From NCBI RefSeq assembly GCF_900007165.1, contig NZ_CYGY02000023.1, positions 1 through 64,000 of the forward strand: a DNA stretch of 64,000 bases, written 5' to 3'. Both the position numbers and the translations under genes were made by a program. Positions 44,157-54,285 of this stretch are shown piece by piece (the stretch's first letter is position 1; every line of letters begins with the position of its first letter). This DNA comes from Paraburkholderia piptadeniae (GTDB lineage: Bacteria; Pseudomonadota; Gammaproteobacteria; Burkholderiales; Burkholderiaceae). The notes under the pieces are model-generated. The model saw only the letters and a program-made list of their open reading frames with translations. It had not been told where the DNA came from and did not search any database.

Positions 44157-44459
44157 ATGGGCGAATTTCTTCCCGACTACCTGATCCGCGAACAGGCGGC
44201 CGTCGGTGCGCTGGTGGTGTTCGGCGTGTTGCGCGTGATCGGCGCGGCGATCGCGTGCGAGCGCGGCTGGCGCATCTCGACGGTCGAAAAGTGTTTCCTC
44301 GCTGCAGCATTTCTTTATTGCGTGCCGCAACTCCTCGATCTGCTGATGCACATGACGAGTTCACATGCGGCAGCGGCGGAACTCGAGGGCAAGGCGGCGG
44401 GCTGCGCGATCGCACTTTTTTGTGCGCCTATCGTCGGGCACAAGCTGGGCTACGAGTGA
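44157..44459 (+). CDS. Small conserved membrane protein, unknown function
   Basis: This 100-aa protein has about three hydrophobic helices (AAVGALVVFGVLRVIGAAIA; FLAAAFLYCVPQLLDLL; a final one near GCAIALFCAPIVG). AGAGGA precedes the ATG at 44157 with good spacing; longer readings begin without one. It stands alone between the dgoD terminator and the convergent copD gene. No family was recognised; the size and topology suit a DoxX-like or holin-like small membrane protein, but this is not supported by motifs. Confidence 0.6.
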   Translation: MGEFLPDYLIREQAAVGALVVFGVLRVIGAAIACERGWRISTVEKCFLAAAFLYCVPQLLDLLMHMTSSHAAAAELEGKAAGCAIALFCAPIVGHKLGYE

Positions 44460-44587
44460 TGCGTTCATCGATGTGCATCGGCGCCGCACGTCGTCGTGCG
44501 GCGCATTCGTGCGTGACGATCCGGCGTGCTTCAAGCTTCGCGCGCTTCAAACGCTTCGCGTGCCTCAATTGTCGGAGCCGCTCGGGT

Positions 44588-45517
44588 TCAGCCCACCGCG
44601 ACATACCCCGGCACGCTGTGCGACAACACGGCCGCGGCCGCGAAGACGCCGAGCATCGCAAGCGCCTCGAGATACAGCACGTTGGAGAAAGTATGCGCAT
44701 CCATCGTCGCGGCGGTGCGGCGCAATCTCGGCAGCGCGCCAAAGCGGTTGAGTCCGCCCATCACCAGCGCGAGCGCGACGAGCACGAGCTTGAGCGTGAG
44801 CACGTGTCCCCATGCGCTTCCTGTGATCGCATTGAACGACCCGCCCGAGCCGCGCGCGGCATTGAACACGCCTGAGAGCAGCACGAACACGACAGCAACA
44901 AGCGACACGTTCGACAACTGCGTCCCCGTGCGTATCATCACGCCGCGCGCGATCGACGTGCCGAGCGCCGGCAGCACCGAGAACCCGGCTGCGAGCACGA
45001 GGCCGCCCCACACGGTAGTCGTGAGCACATGCAGCGTTTGCATGCCGATAGCGGCCGATCCAAGACCCGCATCCGCCGCATGGCCGAGCGATGCCTTGCC
45101 GCCTGCAATCGCGATCACGGCGAGCCACAGCAGCGCATTGCGCAGCATGTTGGTCTGCCGTGCGAACGATACGAGCACCAGCACGAGCGCGCCGCCAAAC
45201 GCGACGCTCCAGCCGAAACCGACATGCGTCTGCGACAGCATGGTCGGGACGACGCCGAATGCTTCAGGCAGGCTGACGCCCGCCATCTCCGCCGCCTGAT
45301 AGAGCAGCCAGCCGAGATCGGCCAGCACGAGCGCGATCGCGGCAGCCTGCATCGACCGCTGCGCACGCAACCACGCGGGGCGCGCGGGCGCGATCTTCGC
45401 CTGCGCATCGTTCGCGAGCCACGCACCGAGCAACGCCGAACCGACGGCAAACGCGAATGCGATGTTCATGAGCGCGGCCATCGCGACCTGCCCGATCCAC
45501 AATCCGTCGACTCTCAT
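44588..45517 (-). CDS. copD: CopD-family copper resistance membrane protein
   Basis: This 309-aa protein with about eight transmembrane helices carries a CopD domain in its C-terminal part (GMQTLHVLTTTVWGGLVLAAG, with the conserved His and Trp, then SNVSLVAVVFVLLSGVFNA and GHVLTLKLVLVALALVMG). The start at 45517 overlaps the copC stop (ATGA), so the two form a coupled pair. CopD is thought to move copper across the inner membrane from CopC. Its function as an importer or resistance factor is not settled. Confidence 0.9.
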   Translation of the reverse strand: MRVDGLWIGQVAMAALMNIAFAFAVGSALLGAWLANDAQAKIAPARPAWLRAQRSMQAAAIALVLADLGWLLYQAAEMAGVSLPEAFGVVPTMLSQTHVGFGWSVAFGGALVLVLVSFARQTNMLRNALLWLAVIAIAGGKASLGHAADAGLGSAAIGMQTLHVLTTTVWGGLVLAAGFSVLPALGTSIARGVMIRTGTQLSNVSLVAVVFVLLSGVFNAARGSGGSFNAITGSAWGHVLTLKLVLVALALVMGGLNRFGALPRLRRTAATMDAHTFSNVLYLEALAMLGVFAAAAVLSHSVPGYVAVG

Positions 45518-45891
45518 TTGACGTTGAAGGCGTAGCTGCCTTTGGTCCGGTGTCCATCTTCGGCAACAGCCGTCCATTGCACGGTGTAACGCCCCGGCGC
45601 GAGCGGCTGCAACGAGAGACGCATGGTCTTCCTGTCCGCTGCATCGACTTCGGAAGCGGTGGATGCCGCCCGCTTGCCATGCGCATCGACGATCGCGATC
45701 TTGCTGAACGCCGGTTCGAGCGGCTCGCTGAAGTGGATAGTCACTGCGGAAGGGGCTGTGACCTCGGCATCGGGCGCGGGTTCGCGCGACGTCGGCGTCG
45801 CATGGGCAAAGGCGTTCGACGCGACGACGAGCGATACGCCGCACGCCGCAAGCCAGCGAAGTGGCGAGCGCAATGGCTGGGAAAGAGTCAT
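45514..45891 (-). CDS. copC: Periplasmic copper-binding protein CopC
   Basis: This 125-aa protein has a signal peptide (about 1-28, cleaving after NAFA so that His is residue 1 of the mature protein, as usual in CopC). The CopC beta-barrel follows: PDAEVTAPSAVTIHFSEPLE, IAIVDAHGK, and the second His pair region VAEDGHRTKGSYAF. The Cu(II) site can be formed by the mature N-terminus, Asp/His of AIVDAHG and His of EDGH. The 480 bp upstream to the divergent cytochrome gene hold no recognised gene. Confidence 0.9.
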   Translation of the reverse strand: MTLSQPLRSPLRWLAACGVSLVVASNAFAHATPTSREPAPDAEVTAPSAVTIHFSEPLEPAFSKIAIVDAHGKRAASTASEVDAADRKTMRLSLQPLAPGRYTVQWTAVAEDGHRTKGSYAFNVK

Positions 45892-46372
45892 AAGGTGGTT
45901 ATGAGTGGAATGCTGGGAAATGCAAGGACGCAAGGACGGTCGGAATAGTACGCTTCGATATCTCGCGGCCGACTCAGTTCAACGATGCCGAGCCGTTCAT
46001 CGCGTAGCGCGGCGTCACTTCGCGAACGAAGCGCCGCGCGTGAATACCGTAGCGAGCGAAGAGTGGAAACACCGCAAGCAAGCAACCGCCACCGATGCAA
46101 ATGCGCAATCTTAAATGAGCTGGAAGCGCTGCCGCCAGGCCGCAAAGCATTTTGTGAGCAAGCGCGCGTACTTATGCGATGACGATCGCTTGCGTCAACT
46201 TGTCGCATCGAGGGGTGTCGTGAGGGCGCATCAGGTGGGAAATTGGTCGTCTGTGGCAAATAGTCACCATTACCCATCGATGATAGAATGCTGCGTCGCC
46301 GCGCAGCGTCTGAAGTATCCATCACGCTGCTCACACCGATCCGCTCGAAGTTCGGCAAGGTCCCCGATAATC
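45892..46372. other. Divergent promoter region copC / cytochrome c
   Basis: No gene, hairpin or recognisable regulator site was seen in these 481 bases between the divergent copC and cytochrome c genes. Confidence 0.4.
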
Positions 46373-47104
46373 ATGGAGTTACGCGTGTCTTCAAGACGCA
46401 TTTTCCGCCCGTTGCTCGCCCTGTTGTTAATCGGGTGCGCAGGCGTATCTGGCGCTGCGAAAGCGCAAACTCAGCCCAAAGCTCCGGACACGATGGAATC
46501 GCGCGTGCAAGGCTGCACGGCATGTCACGGCTCGAAGGGCCAGGGTACGGATAACGATTACTTTCCGCGTCTTGCTGGCAAGCCGGCCGACTATCTGTAC
46601 AACCAGTTGAAGAACTTCCGCGAAGGCCGCCGGAAGTATCCGCCGATGAACTACCTCGTCACGTATCTCTCGGACGACTACCTTCATCAGATCGCGACGT
46701 ACTTCTCGCAGCAGCGTCCGCCGTATCCGACGCCGGCCAAGCCGACCGTCTCCGATGCAACGCTCGCGCGCGGCAAGGACATCGTGCTGAACGGCGACGC
46801 ATCGAAGCAGATTCCCGCTTGCGCGGCTTGCCACGGCAAGGGCCTGACGGGCATGGAACCGGCTATTCCGGGCCTGGTCGGACTGCACTCCGACTACATC
46901 AGCGCGCAACTGGGCGCATGGCGTTCGGGTTCGCGCCACGCAATCGAGCCTGACTGCATGCACACGATCGCCACGCGTCTGACGGACGCAGACGTGAACG
47001 CAGTCGCCGCGTGGCTGTCCACGCAGCAGGCGCCGCAGAACCCCGTGCCGGCACCCGCCAAATCGTTGAAGACTCCGCTTGCCTGCGGCAGCGAACCGCA
47101 ATAA
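46373..47104 (+). CDS. Diheme cytochrome c (c4-like)
   Basis: This 243-aa exported protein has a signal sequence (about 1-32, ending GAAKAQ) and two c-type heme motifs, CTACH (about 48-52) and CAACH (about 145-149), each followed by an axial Met region. Two tandem cytochrome c domains make it a c4 or class I diheme protein. The ATG at 46373 gives a proper signal peptide, whereas the long upstream extension does not. It is followed 21 bases later by a triheme cytochrome, with which it presumably forms an electron-transfer pair. Confidence 0.88.
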   Translation: MELRVSSRRIFRPLLALLLIGCAGVSGAAKAQTQPKAPDTMESRVQGCTACHGSKGQGTDNDYFPRLAGKPADYLYNQLKNFREGRRKYPPMNYLVTYLSDDYLHQIATYFSQQRPPYPTPAKPTVSDATLARGKDIVLNGDASKQIPACAACHGKGLTGMEPAIPGLVGLHSDYISAQLGAWRSGSRHAIEPDCMHTIATRLTDADVNAVAAWLSTQQAPQNPVPAPAKSLKTPLACGSEPQ

Positions 47105-47125
47105 GGCACCGGGAGAGACAAACAA

Positions 47126-48424
47126 ATGAAACGCAAGTCTTTGTTCGCGCTTTCGGCTGTCGTCGTCGTTGCGGCTGCCGCGCTCGTTCCCGTCCTGTGG
47201 TCGGGTGTCGACAACCTGCACAACGGCACCGCGATGGCTGCCACGCCGGCAGACCAGGCTGAACTGATCAAGAAGGGCGAGTACCTCGCTCGCGCCGGCG
47301 ACTGTATCGCGTGCCACACGGTGCGCGGCGGCAAGATATTCGCCGGCGGCCTGCCGATGGCCACGCCGTTCGGCACGCTGTTCACGCCGAACATCACGCC
47401 TGATGACCAGTACGGCATCGGCAAATGGTCGCAGGACGACTTCTATCGCGCGATGCACACGGGCCGCTCGAAGGACGGCAGCCTGCTCTATCCGGCGTTC
47501 CCGTTCACGAGCTACACGAAGGTTTCGCGCGCCGACTCGGACGCGATCTACGCCTATCTGCGCTCGGTCCCGCCCGCATCGGTGCCGAGCCGTCCGCACG
47601 AACTCAAGTTCCCGTTCAACAACCGCAACCTGCTGATCGGCTGGCGCACGCTGTTCTTCCGTGAAGGCGAGTACAAGCCGGACCCGACCAAATCGGTCGA
47701 ATGGAACCGCGGCGCGTATCTGATCGAAGGCCTCGGCCACTGCGGCATGTGCCACACGTCGATCAACGCAATGGGCGGCCCCGTCAACTCGGCTGCGTTT
47801 GCGGGCGGTCTGATCCCGCTGCAGAACTGGTACGCGCCGTCGCTGACGTCGAACAAGGAAGCGGGCCTCGGCGACTGGGACATCAAGGACATTTCCGATC
47901 TGCTGAAGACGGGCGTGTCGCCGCGCGGCGCGGTGTTCGGTCCGATGGCCGAAGTGGTTCACAACAGCCTGCAGTACATGACGGACGATGACATCCACGC
48001 GATGTCGACGTACCTGAAGACGATTCCGCAGAAGAGCGAAGCGCCTGAGCATCTTCAGTTGGAGACGTCGGAGCAGTTCGGCGGCGAGCTGTTGAAGCAA
48101 GGCCAGAAGGTCTACGCGGACAACTGCGCGAAGTGTCACGAATCGAATGGTCTCGGCCAGCCGCCGAACTTCCCGCCGCTCGCGAACAACCAGTCGATCC
48201 AGATGCCGTCGGCCGTCAACCCGATCCGCATGGTGCTGAACGGCGGCTATCCGCCGAGCACGGACGGCAATCCCAAGCCGTATGGCATGCCGCCGTTCGC
48301 CCAGTCGCTGTCGAATCAGGAAGTGGCAGCCGTTGTGACGTACATTCGCCAGTCGTGGGGCAACCACGGCACGGCTGTGTCGCCGCAGCAAGTGGTCGAT
48401 CTGCGTTCGGCGCCGCTCGACTAA
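47126..48424 (+). CDS. Triheme cytochrome c (alcohol/gluconate dehydrogenase subunit type)
   Basis: This 432-aa exported protein has an N-terminal signal anchor (about 8-28) and three heme-binding motifs, CIACH, CGMCH and CAKCH, in three cytochrome c domains of the AdhB/gluconate-2-dehydrogenase cytochrome family. The usual flavoprotein or quinoprotein partner is not in the window, so it may serve a dehydrogenase encoded elsewhere or pass electrons to a terminal oxidase. It is in an operon with the diheme cytochrome and is closed by a hairpin terminator at 48443. Confidence 0.9.
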   Translation: MKRKSLFALSAVVVVAAAALVPVLWSGVDNLHNGTAMAATPADQAELIKKGEYLARAGDCIACHTVRGGKIFAGGLPMATPFGTLFTPNITPDDQYGIGKWSQDDFYRAMHTGRSKDGSLLYPAFPFTSYTKVSRADSDAIYAYLRSVPPASVPSRPHELKFPFNNRNLLIGWRTLFFREGEYKPDPTKSVEWNRGAYLIEGLGHCGMCHTSINAMGGPVNSAAFAGGLIPLQNWYAPSLTSNKEAGLGDWDIKDISDLLKTGVSPRGAVFGPMAEVVHNSLQYMTDDDIHAMSTYLKTIPQKSEAPEHLQLETSEQFGGELLKQGQKVYADNCAKCHESNGLGQPPNFPPLANNQSIQMPSAVNPIRMVLNGGYPPSTDGNPKPYGMPPFAQSLSNQEVAAVVTYIRQSWGNHGTAVSPQQVVDLRSAPLD

Positions 48425-48442
48425 GCGCCGTCTGACGTATCG

Positions 48443-48484
48443 GGGCGCGGCCTGCGGTTATCGCGGCCGCGCCCTTCGCTTTTT
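48443..48484 (+). terminator. Rho-independent terminator after cytochrome operon
   Basis: GGGCGCGGCC (48443-48452) pairs with GGCCGCGCCC (48465-48474), then a CTTTTT stretch. It lies 19 bases after the stop codon. Confidence 0.75.
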
Positions 48485-48615
48485 GTAGCATCGTGTAGCA
48501 TCGCGGTTTCGAAGCCCGTCTGTCTTCGACGTAACAGATATCTGACATATCGGGCTTATAACGTATGTCCAGTGTCGTTTGTCGGATGACGCAGGCATCA
48601 TGCGGGAGGAGTACC

Positions 48616-49236
48616 GTGCACGTCGGGGAGCGTCTGAACAGCATCACTCACCTGGTGGGCGCCGTGTTGTCGGTGGCGGGGCTCGCAACGCTCGTGACGA
48701 TGGGCGCGCTCGACGGCGATACGTACAAGGTCGTGAGCTTCAGCGTCTATGGCGCGATGCTTTGTGCGCTGTACGGAATCTCGACGCTCTATCACAGCGT
48801 AAGCGGTCCGCGTCTGAAGGCGATCCTGCAGAAGTGCGACCACTCCGCGATCTATCTGCTGATCGCGGGCAGCTATACGCCGTTCACGCTGGTCACGCTG
48901 CGTGGTCCGTGGGGCTGGTCGCTGTTCGGCGTGAGCTGGGGCCTGGCGGCGCTCGGGATCGTGCAGGAACTGACGCTCGGGCGACGCACCCGCAGCGTAT
49001 CGATGGTGCTTTATGTGCTGATGGGATGGCTTGCGCTCGTCGCCATCCGCCCGCTGGTCACTGCGTTGCCGGCCGCGGGCACTGCATGGCTCGTGGCCGG
49101 CGGGATCATCTATAGCGCGGGCATTTACTTCTTCGTCAACGACGAGCGCATCCGGCACGGACACGGTATCTGGCACCTGTTCGTACTTGCCGGCAGTCTG
49201 TGTCAATTCGTCAGCGTCGCGCGTTATGTCGCGTAA
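48616..49236 (+). CDS. Hemolysin III family membrane protein
   Basis: This 206-aa protein starts at a GTG (48616) with GGAGGAG four bases upstream. It has seven predicted transmembrane helices and the PAQR/hemolysin III signatures: GERLNSITHLVGA (first His), LYGISTLYHSV, KCDHSAIYLLIAGSYTPF and GHGIWHLFVLAGSLCQF (metal-binding His residues). Bacterial members are putative membrane hydrolases (ceramidase-like); true haemolytic activity is documented for only a few. Confidence 0.92.
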   Translation: MHVGERLNSITHLVGAVLSVAGLATLVTMGALDGDTYKVVSFSVYGAMLCALYGISTLYHSVSGPRLKAILQKCDHSAIYLLIAGSYTPFTLVTLRGPWGWSLFGVSWGLAALGIVQELTLGRRTRSVSMVLYVLMGWLALVAIRPLVTALPAAGTAWLVAGGIIYSAGIYFFVNDERIRHGHGIWHLFVLAGSLCQFVSVARYVA

Positions 49237-49431
49237 GACGCGCGGCGGCGGATGCAACTTAATGCCAGTCGACGTGTCTGCATAGCGCGTCGAGCATTCG
49301 GCACGCATCGCGCGTGCCGCCGATTTCTCCGTGAACGGTGAGTGTCGGGCGAGCGATCGTCTCGATCGCCCGGGAGCGCGCCTGATGGCCGCGTTCGCAC
49401 CATTCGCACAATTGCATTGCAAAGAGCTTTT

Positions 49432-51018
49432 ATGTCTTTTGATTCTCTCGGCTTGTCCGAACCGCTGGTCCGCGCAGTAAACGAACTCGGCTACACGTCT
49501 CCGACCCCGATCCAGCTGCAAGCCATCCCCGCCGTGCTCAACGGCGGCGACCTGATGGCCGGCGCGCAAACGGGCACCGGCAAGACGGCCGGCTTCACTC
49601 TGCCTATCCTGCAACGTCTCCTGACGATGCCGCCCGCGCCAGGCGGCAAGCGCGTCGTGCGCGCGCTCATTCTCACGCCGACGCGCGAACTCGCCGCACA
49701 GGTCGAAGAAAGCGTGCGTGCTTACGGCAAGTATCTGAAGCTCAAGTCGACCGTGATGTTCGGCGGCGTCGGCATCAATCCGCAGATCGACGCATTGAAG
49801 CGCGGCGTCGATATCGTCGTCGCGACGCCGGGCCGTCTGCTCGATCACATGCAGCAGAAGACCATCGACCTGTCGCATCTCGAGATCCTCGTGCTCGACG
49901 AAGCGGACCGCATGCTCGACATGGGCTTCATCCACGACATCAAGCGCGTGCTCGCGAAGCTGCCGACGAAGCGGCAGAACCTGCTGTTCTCCGCGACGTT
50001 CTCCGACGAGATCAAGGCGCTCGCCGACAGCCTGCTCGATTCACCCGCGCTGATCGAAGTCGCGCGCCGCAATACGACAGCCGAAACGGTCGCGCAAAAG
50101 ATTCACCCTGTCGATCGCGATCGCAAGCGCGAGTTGCTCACTCACCTGATCAAGCAGCACAACTGGTTCCAGGTGCTAGTGTTCACGCGCACGAAGCACG
50201 GCGCGAACCGTCTCGCCGAACAGCTGACGAAGGACGGCATCAGCGCGCTCGCGATTCACGGCAACAAGAGCCAGTCGGCGCGTACGCGCGCGCTCTCCGA
50301 GTTCAAGGACGGCACGCTGCAGGTCCTCGTCGCAACGGATATCGCCGCGCGCGGCATCGACATCGATCAGCTGCCGCATGTCGTCAACTTCGATCTGCCG
50401 AACGTGCCGGAAGACTACGTGCATCGCATCGGCCGCACGGGCCGCGCGGGCGCGACGGGCGAGGCGGTGTCGCTGGTGTGCGTCGACGAACTGCAACTGC
50501 TGAAGGACATCGAGAAGCTGATCAAGCGCGCCGTGCCGCAAGAAGTGATCGCGGGCTTCGAGCCCGATCCGAACGCGCGTCCGGAACCGATCCAGCGTCG
50601 CGGACAAGGCGGCGGTGGCCGCGCACCGCGTCAAGGTCAAGGCGCAAGCCAAGGCCAGGGCCAGCGTCAAGGCCGCAGTCAGCCGAAGCGCGAAGGCTCG
50701 GCGGGCGCGAACAGCGGCGGGTCGCGCGACGGTCAGCGCGGTTCGGCTTCGGGCTCGGGCTCGGGTTCGGCCGATAAGCCGAAGCACCAGCCGCACGCCA
50801 AGCCGCATGCGAAGCCGCAAAACGCAAAGCCCACGCATGCGCGTCACGACGGCTCTCGTCATCAGGACAAGCCGCGCGCGGCAGCGCATGACGGCACAGC
50901 GCATGCTCCGCACGCGCCGCGCAAACCGCGCAATGCGAACCCGGGTGCGCTGCTCGGCGGCGGCAAGCCGCGCAGCGATGCGCCGCATACGCGGCGCGAC
51001 GGTCAGCGCGGCAACTAA
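49432..51018 (+). CDS. rhlE: DEAD-box RNA helicase, RhlE type
   Basis: This 528-aa protein has the complete DEAD-box set: Q motif [11 protein letters not shown], motif I AQTGTGKT, motif Ia PTRELAAQ, motif [14 protein letters not shown], motif III SAT, motif IV region [10 protein letters not shown], motif [12 protein letters not shown] and motif [12 protein letters not shown]. It ends in a long, low-complexity basic tail (about 400-528, rich in Gln, Arg, Gly, Lys, His), usual in RhlE orthologues. It is likely to act in RNA remodelling or mRNA turnover. It begins at the ATG at 49432, just after AAAGAG. Confidence 0.95.
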   Translation: MSFDSLGLSEPLVRAVNELGYTSPTPIQLQAIPAVLNGGDLMAGAQTGTGKTAGFTLPILQRLLTMPPAPGGKRVVRALILTPTRELAAQVEESVRAYGKYLKLKSTVMFGGVGINPQIDALKRGVDIVVATPGRLLDHMQQKTIDLSHLEILVLDEADRMLDMGFIHDIKRVLAKLPTKRQNLLFSATFSDEIKALADSLLDSPALIEVARRNTTAETVAQKIHPVDRDRKRELLTHLIKQHNWFQVLVFTRTKHGANRLAEQLTKDGISALAIHGNKSQSARTRALSEFKDGTLQVLVATDIAARGIDIDQLPHVVNFDLPNVPEDYVHRIGRTGRAGATGEAVSLVCVDELQLLKDIEKLIKRAVPQEVIAGFEPDPNARPEPIQRRGQGGGGRAPRQGQGASQGQGQRQGRSQPKREGSAGANSGGSRDGQRGSASGSGSGSADKPKHQPHAKPHAKPQNAKPTHARHDGSRHQDKPRAAAHDGTAHAPHAPRKPRNANPGALLGGGKPRSDAPHTRRDGQRGN

Positions 51019-51078
51019 CGCAAATCGATCAAAGCGCTTCTGTCGATGCCTCGCGGGCACCGAACCCGCTTCTGACCG

Positions 51079-51603
51079 CTATCTCCCAGCCGCCGCGTCG
51101 CCGGCGGCTTTCTTCAGGTACTCGATCTGCTGCGTCCAGCGCTCGAGTACCGCATCTCTCCCCTCTTCCAGTTCGAACGTGATGCCGGACGTGAGTCGCG
51201 CATAACGCACCCGCTGCGCCTCACCCGATTCGATCGATCCCGCAAAGCACGCAAGCCCGGCACCGTCTGCGTGCATCGGCGCAAGCTGGAGTTGAATCTG
51301 ATAGAACGCATCGTCGAATACGAACGTCAACGCGGAACGCCCGTTGAGTCCGATCGCTCGCGCCGCGCGCGACTGCGGCCATAGCGCGATGCATAGCGTG
51401 CGCGAATCCGGCGCATACAACTCGCCGATGCCGAGCAGCGACGTGCGCACGTGTCCACCGCTCGGATCGACGGTCAGCAGCGACGCGGTGAATCCCACTT
51501 TCGATTCGAGCGCGGCACCATCGAAGAGTGCGCGCAGTTCGACAGGCCATTCGTCGAATACCTGTTGATCGAGTGCGCGGTTTTGATCCGCGGATGCAGT
51601 CAT
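51079..51603 (-). CDS. FMN-binding split-barrel (pyridoxamine oxidase-related) protein
   Basis: This 174-aa protein has the split beta-barrel pattern seen in pyridoxamine 5'-phosphate oxidase-related proteins (FTASLLTVDPSGGHVRTSLL, LCIALWPQSRAARA, ALTFVFDDAFYQIQLQL). The start at 51603 is chosen because GGAGG lies upstream. It is on the opposite strand to rhlE and 60 bp from its stop. A flavin reductase or stress-related cofactor binder is possible; the substrate is unknown. Confidence 0.65.
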   Translation of the reverse strand: MTASADQNRALDQQVFDEWPVELRALFDGAALESKVGFTASLLTVDPSGGHVRTSLLGIGELYAPDSRTLCIALWPQSRAARAIGLNGRSALTFVFDDAFYQIQLQLAPMHADGAGLACFAGSIESGEAQRVRYARLTSGITFELEEGRDAVLERWTQQIEYLKKAAGDAAAGR

Positions 51604-51775
51604 GAATCTTTCCTCCGTCGTGACTCTTCGGGCCCGATGCGGTTTAAACGCGAGCGCCTCATGGCCGATGCCGTGCCCAATGCGAATGGCCCGCGCGTGG
51701 CGGGCCATCCCTTCGTCGTATGTCCTTCGTCAGCGGTCGAAACCGGCCAGCAAGGTGCGGCCGCGCCCGCGGCAT

Positions 51776-52702
51776 TCAGCGGAAGAACACGTGTTGTGTG
51801 ATCTTCGCCAGCGGGTAATGGACACCAGGCTGAATCTTCGCCGGCAGATCGAGCGGCTTGAGCAGCATCTTCACACACATATCGGCCGACAGGTTGTGCC
51901 GCACGAGCCGATTCACGCGCGCGGCCCTGTCGCGGTTATACGCCGGATCGTTGACGCGCTCCGGATAGCGGATCGCGAAGACATGACGCAGCGCGATCTC
52001 CGAGTCTTCGTTCTTGATTTCCATCACGCGGCGCATCAGCGCGCCCAGCACCGCAAGGCGGCCATTGCCCTCGATCTTGTTGTACTTCTTGAAGTACTTG
52101 AAAAAGTGCTTGTAGTGACGGACTTCGTCGGTGCGAATGTTGTCGGTGATTTCCTTTAGCACGGGTTCATCCGAACATTCGCCGATCGCGCGATACAGCG
52201 TAGCCGTGCCCGTCTCGACGACGCAGCGCGCGACCATCTCCAGCGCGCGCGTCTTCTCGAAGTCCTCGACATTGCAGGTCTTCGAATACTCTTCGAAGAA
52301 GTTGCGGAAGGCCGTGTCCCAATCGAACTCGGGCCACACGTGCGCGATATAAGCCTTTAGTGCGCGGCCGTGCTGCATCTCTTCCGGCTCCCACTCGTTG
52401 TTGAGCCACGCGGACACTTCCGGATCGCCGTTGAAGAACTTGCTCAGATTGCTGGTGTAGAGGTCGGTGCCGCTCTCGATGAACGAAGCCGCGCAAAGCA
52501 ACAACAACAGGTCTTCATTGGCGACCGCGCGTTGACGGTCGATACGATTGAGATCGATGTCTTCGATGCGCCAGGGCATCACGTGGGCAGCCTCGTTGTG
52601 CATAAACGTACGCTCCGAAAGCCGTAGCGCCCCGTGCGCGGGCTGATCCGTATGAATCCCGGTTCGACCGCCACCCGTGACCACTACAGTGCTTTGCAAC
52701 AT
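51776..52702 (-). CDS. Ferritin-like protein with di-iron ligands
   Basis: This 308-aa protein contains a ferritin-like four-helix core (about 60-230). Two E-x-x-H motifs (EPEEMQHG and RTDEVRHY) plus upstream Glu residues (SFIESGTDLY, MVARCVVETGTATLYRAI) supply a di-iron site like those of fatty acyl desaturases and other ferritin-like oxidases. A start at 52720 is the alternative to 52702. No signal peptide is seen. It is divergent from the glpR region. The substrate is unknown; it could be a desaturase or hydroxylase rather than iron storage. Confidence 0.75.
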   Translation of the reverse strand: MLQSTVVVTGGGRTGIHTDQPAHGALRLSERTFMHNEAAHVMPWRIEDIDLNRIDRQRAVANEDLLLLLCAASFIESGTDLYTSNLSKFFNGDPEVSAWLNNEWEPEEMQHGRALKAYIAHVWPEFDWDTAFRNFFEEYSKTCNVEDFEKTRALEMVARCVVETGTATLYRAIGECSDEPVLKEITDNIRTDEVRHYKHFFKYFKKYNKIEGNGRLAVLGALMRRVMEIKNEDSEIALRHVFAIRYPERVNDPAYNRDRAARVNRLVRHNLSADMCVKMLLKPLDLPAKIQPGVHYPLAKITQHVFFR

Positions 52703-53146
52703 TTGACTTCTTTCTTTCATCTTAGCCGTTGCTCTGCAATTTCGCAGATAACACAGCACAGACCGTGCCGGAGGGGCGCAGTTCCACTCAAGCATTAGTC
52801 GAAACGTGCAAATACATCAAACGATCAACGCGACGCACAAGAAGAACGGGCAGCGTGCAGACGCAGCGCCTTGCGGACCAGGCGCGATGGCTTCACACAC
52901 GCGATCGCATTGCAGTATTCGACTGTAAGCAGAGCAGCGGGTGTTATCGCGAAGGCCTTCGTTAGCGACCACAATGCGGGCTTCCGAATCGTTGTCGTTC
53001 GAACTATTCGAGCACGCCGGGCGCGATCGGCAAGACCGATGCGACGTGCGAGAGATCCAAAGTCCAAGGCCCGCGCCGACGAAGGTCTTACAATACGGCC
53101 AAGCCAACCTTCGCCCGCTCATCGTGCGGCGCTCAACACAATTACC
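52703..53146. other. Divergent gap upstream of ferritin-like gene and glpR
   Basis: These 444 bases separate the ferritin-like gene from glpR. An open frame runs through to glpR but lacks family similarity, and no GlpR-type operator was seen here. Confidence 0.35.
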
Positions 53147-53926
53147 ATGACACGAGACCCACGCCTCACGCTCAATGCACGTCAACAGGAACTGCTCGAG
53201 TGGGTGCAGCGTGACGGCTTCGTGACGGTCGACGATCTGGCCTCGCACTTCGACGTGACACCGCAGACCATTCGCCGCGACGTCAACTGGCTCGCCGACA
53301 TGAATCTGCTGCGCCGCTATCACGGCGGCGCCAGTTTGCCGACCAGTTCGGAGAACGTGTCGTACAGCGCACGGCAGCGGATGTTCCACGACGAGAAGCG
53401 GCGCATCGCGGCCCTCGTGGCCACGCACATTCCCGATCAGGCTTCGCTCTTCATCAACCTCGGCACGACGACGGAAGAAGTCGCGCGTGCGCTGAACCGG
53501 CATCGCGGGCTGCACGTGATCACAAACAACCTGAACGTCGCGAGCATGATGAGCGGCTATCCGGATTGCGAAGTGCTGGTGACGGGCGGCATCGTGCGTC
53601 CATGGGACAAGGGCATCGTCGGCGAGCTGGCGATCGACTTCATCCGGCAATTCAAGGTGGACTTCGCGATCATCGGCACGTCGAGCATCGAGACGGACGG
53701 CACGCTGCGCGACTTCGACACGCGCGAAGTGCGCGTCGCGGAAGCGATCATCGAGCATTCGCGCACCGTCTTTCTCGCCGCCGATCATTCGAAATTCGGC
53801 CGACCGGCGCTCGTCCGCCAGGGACATCTGAACCAGATCGACTCGCTCTTCACCGACGCGCCGCCGCCGCCGGAAATGGCCGACATGCTGGCCAGCGCGG
53901 GCACGCAGGTCTACGTCGCGGAATGA
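53147..53926 (+). CDS. glpR: DeoR-family regulator GlpR
   Basis: This 259-aa protein has a DeoR HTH (about 10-65; ARQQELLEWVQRDGF, VTPQTIRRDVNWLADMNLL, RRYHGGA) and a DeoR C-terminal sugar-sensor domain (INLGTTTEEVARAL, VLVTGGIVRPWDKGI, IIGTSSIETDGTLRDFDTREV, AADHSKFGR). It shares the glp repressor layout and lies upstream of glpD and glpK, with two GlpR-like operators in front of glpD (55192-55234). It senses glycerol-3-phosphate. No glpF is present in the window. Confidence 0.9.
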   Translation: MTRDPRLTLNARQQELLEWVQRDGFVTVDDLASHFDVTPQTIRRDVNWLADMNLLRRYHGGASLPTSSENVSYSARQRMFHDEKRRIAALVATHIPDQASLFINLGTTTEEVARALNRHRGLHVITNNLNVASMMSGYPDCEVLVTGGIVRPWDKGIVGELAIDFIRQFKVDFAIIGTSSIETDGTLRDFDTREVRVAEAIIEHSRTVFLAADHSKFGRPALVRQGHLNQIDSLFTDAPPPPEMADMLASAGTQVYVAE

Positions 53927-54285
53927 CCCTCTTCGGGGCATACACGCGGCCCAGTCGCAAGCCGATTTCCGCCATGCTGCACCGCACGCAATACCTCCAG
54001 TGAAATCAAGGAGTTGCCGTCGAACCCGGACCGCCTCTCAGGCGCCGCGCTGTCAACGGGAAAATTTTCGGGGGCCGATTTGGACTTCCGGCTGCGATTG
54101 ACTACACTCCAGTTCCCCAACGTCCTTAAACGTCCTAGGACGGCAGCGAATGCACGGACGTGGGGCGATAAAGCACTACTTCAGGCCTGATCCACGGGAA
54201 TCACCCCCGCTGGATCCTCTGCCCGCCGAGAGGGCCGTCGGCTGGCGCAAAGGCAACCCGAGTACGCTTGACACGGAGAGAAACG
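53927..54285. other. Gap between glpR and small gene
   Basis: In these 359 bases no gene, terminator or regulator site was recognised, apart from GGAGAG directly before the small gene at 54286. Confidence 0.3.

Noticed and set aside
46427..48391. Long minus-strand frame antisense to the two cytochromes
   Set aside because: Arg/Val-rich shadow typical of GC-rich genes; the plus strand has heme motifs and signal peptides.
48598..49935. Minus-strand frame antisense to the hemolysin III gene and the start of rhlE
   Set aside because: Low-complexity, charged shadow; no recognisable domain.
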